Source: Flavobacterium aquariorum (lineage in GTDB: Bacteria > Bacteroidota > Bacteroidia > Flavobacteriales > Flavobacteriaceae). Taken from it: a stretch of DNA of 64,000 bases. Positions 62,565 through 64,000 of this stretch are shown piece by piece; position 1 is the stretch's first letter; every line of letters begins with the position of its first letter. The DNA lies in the NCBI RefSeq assembly GCF_003254745.1, contig NZ_QKXH01000008.1, positions 62,001 to 126,000 of the forward strand. The letters are read 5' to 3'. The translations under genes were made by a program, and so were the position numbers. Below the pieces are notes generated by a model that saw only the letters and a list, made by a program, of their open reading frames with translations, did not search any database and had not been told where the DNA came from.

Positions 62565-63983
62565 ATGAAAATTCTTTTAACAGGCGCAACAGGATATGTA
62601 GGCAAGAGGCTTTTACCGATTTTGATCGAACAAGGCCATGACGTTATTTGTTGTGTCCGGGACAAACAGCGTTTTTTTTGTCCAATTGAATTTGAAAAAA
62701 AGGTAAAAATCATCGAAGTTGATTTCTTAAAAAAAGAAACTTTAGAAAATATCCCCAAAAACATAGATGCCGCTTATTATTTAATCCATTCCATGTCGGG
62801 TTCGGCTAGTAATTATGATGAATTGGAGCGAATTTCGGCTTTAAATTTTGTTGAGCGAATCAATCTGACGAATGTCAAACAAGTCATTTATTTAAGTGGA
62901 ATTGTCAATGACCAATCACTTTCCAAGCATCTTTCATCACGAAAAGCGGTTGAAGAAGTTTTGAATACAGGAAACTTTGCTACGACCACATTGAGAGCTG
63001 GAATTATAGTGGGTTCCGGTAGTGCATCCTTTGAAATCATTCGGGATTTAGTTCAAAAGTTACCTATAATGGTTACTCCAAAATGGCTAAATACCAAATG
63101 CCAGCCCATCGCTATTGGTGATGTTTTGGAATTTTTGACAAAATCACTTTTAAATCCATCAACATACAACCAAAGTTTCGACATTGGTGGCCCGGACATT
63201 CTTACTTACAAAGAAATGCTTTTGGGATTTGCGAAAGCAATTCACCTCAAAAGATACATTTACACCGTGCCGGTAATGACACCCAAATTATCGTCATACT
63301 GGCTGTACTTTGTAACCTCGACCTCTTATAAATTAGCATCGGCATTGGTGAGCAGTATGAAAGTCGAAGTCATTTGCCGGGACAACAGCATCAATTCAAT
63401 TCTGAATATTACGCCTATGCCTTATGATCTGGCATTATCTAAAGCCTTAGTCAAAATTGACAATGATGCTATTGCTTCGAGTTGGAAAGACGCCATGATT
63501 AGTGGGCAATTTGTGGGTAACGTAAGTGATTATCTCAAAGTCCCCAAGAAAGACTGCTTTATCGACCGAAGAAAAATGGAAATCCAAAACCGTGAATTTA
63601 CCGTTAACCAAATTTGGTCCATTGGTGGTGAAACCGGCTGGTATTACGGTGACTGGTTATGGAATTTACGCGGATTTATTGATAAACTTTTTGGAGGTGT
63701 AGGCTCACGAAGAGGCCGCACCAACAAACACGACATCCACGCCGGTGATGCGTTAGACTTTTGGCGGGTTTTATATGCCAACAAAGACGAAGGCAAACTC
63801 ATTCTCTATGCCGAAATGAAACTACCTGGCGAAGCCTGGCTCGAATTCAAAATCATCAACAACACTTTGTACCAATCAGCTACTTTTAAACCCGAAGGTA
63901 TTTGGGGCAAATTATATTGGTATTCTGTTTTGCCTTTTCACGGGTTTATTTTTAATGGAATGCTTCATAGGTTGATTAGGTAA
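62565..63983 (+). CDS. SDR/NAD(P)-binding protein with DUF2867 C-terminus
   Basis: A 472-aa protein that ends just before the window edge. The Rossmann start MKILLTGATGYVGKRLLPIL is followed by an atypical SDR domain (AAYYLIHSMSGS, VIYLSGIVND, TLRAGIIVGSGSASFEIIRDL) and a C-terminal DUF2867 domain (IWSIGGETGWYYGDWLWNLRG, then AGDALDFWRVLYA and KLILYAEMKLPGEAWLEF). The family is widespread, often near photolyase clusters; its substrate is unknown. Confidence 0.9.
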   Translation: MKILLTGATGYVGKRLLPILIEQGHDVICCVRDKQRFFCPIEFEKKVKIIEVDFLKKETLENIPKNIDAAYYLIHSMSGSASNYDELERISALNFVERINLTNVKQVIYLSGIVNDQSLSKHLSSRKAVEEVLNTGNFATTTLRAGIIVGSGSASFEIIRDLVQKLPIMVTPKWLNTKCQPIAIGDVLEFLTKSLLNPSTYNQSFDIGGPDILTYKEMLLGFAKAIHLKRYIYTVPVMTPKLSSYWLYFVTSTSYKLASALVSSMKVEVICRDNSINSILNITPMPYDLALSKALVKIDNDAIASSWKDAMISGQFVGNVSDYLKVPKKDCFIDRRKMEIQNREFTVNQIWSIGGETGWYYGDWLWNLRGFIDKLFGGVGSRRGRTNKHDIHAGDALDFWRVLYANKDEGKLILYAEMKLPGEAWLEFKIINNTLYQSATFKPEGIWGKLYWYSVLPFHGFIFNGMLHRLIR

Positions 63984-64000
63984 TCACTTCAAAATCCCTG

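Noticed and set aside
1-64000. CRISPR arrays, rRNA operons and complete tRNA genes
   Set aside because: No regularly spaced repeats, rRNA-like sequence or foldable tRNA was seen on either strand.

Overview
The window looks like a chromosomal segment of a Flavobacterium-type Bacteroidota bacterium. It is AT-rich. Most starts lack Shine-Dalgarno sequences, -7 boxes of the TAnnTTTG type occur, and the gene families are typical of Flavobacteriaceae (DUF4252 pairs, a CWC/DUF5522 protein, TIGR03643, TonB receptor plus surface propeller, ECF sigma/anti-sigma pairs). No rRNA, complete tRNA or CRISPR array was found.

Region 1 (1 to about 25.5 kb) is an accessory island. It opens with the tail of an XRE regulator and two tandem IS3/IS150-type transposase genes; the first is dead. 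A mobilisation module follows (oriT-like hairpin, ribbon-helix-helix accessory protein, relaxase). A dense, almost entirely plus-strand defence block comes next: type I restriction-modification hsdM and a frameshifted hsdS; an Abi_C protein coupled to hsdS; a compact run of five different TIR-fold proteins, one stand-alone SLOG protein and one multi-pass membrane protein; a DUF262/GmrSD-like nuclease; the type IV toxin-antitoxin pair abiEi/abiEii behind two perfect palindromes; and hsdR, about 9.6 kb from hsdS. After hsdR lies a compact four-gene operon: a small Gly-Ser-rich N-terminus protein, a PfkB kinase fused to a nucleoside deoxyribosyltransferase, a QueC-like deazaguanine synthase and an OGG/EndoIII-like HhH-GPD protein. 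No standard defence system I know has this gene set. The operon and the TIR/SLOG/membrane cluster are the two best candidates for undescribed systems. The island ends near 25.4 kb with a hypothetical gene behind a structured leader and a strong inverted repeat.

Region 2 (25.6-34.2 kb) is ordinary chromosome: an isoquinoline-oxidoreductase-type molybdenum hydroxylase with its XdhC and MocA maturation factors, two DUF4252 proteins with an ECF sigma/anti-sigma pair, and an S41 peptidase.

Region 3 (34.2-45.2 kb) is a vitamin B12 salvage locus. A cobalamin riboswitch precedes a BtuB-like receptor and a BtuG-like surface propeller. CobC, CobS, a BluB-CobT fusion and CobU complete the nucleotide loop. 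A divergent BtuF-BtuC-BtuD set imports the vitamin and is interrupted by a GxxExxY gene bounded by inverted repeats.

Region 4 (45.2-64 kb) is housekeeping and envelope genes: a methyltransferase, TrmL, a pseudouridine synthase, an ECF sigma factor with a barrel protein, RmuC, a thioesterase, YceI, a TIGR01777 epimerase, and a TetR/ABC1-kinase pair. It closes with a photolyase cluster (DUF2256, photolyase, TIGR03643, SDR, FolE, DUF2867 epimerase). Two copies of a dispersed hairpin-bearing repeat lie in regions 2 and 3.
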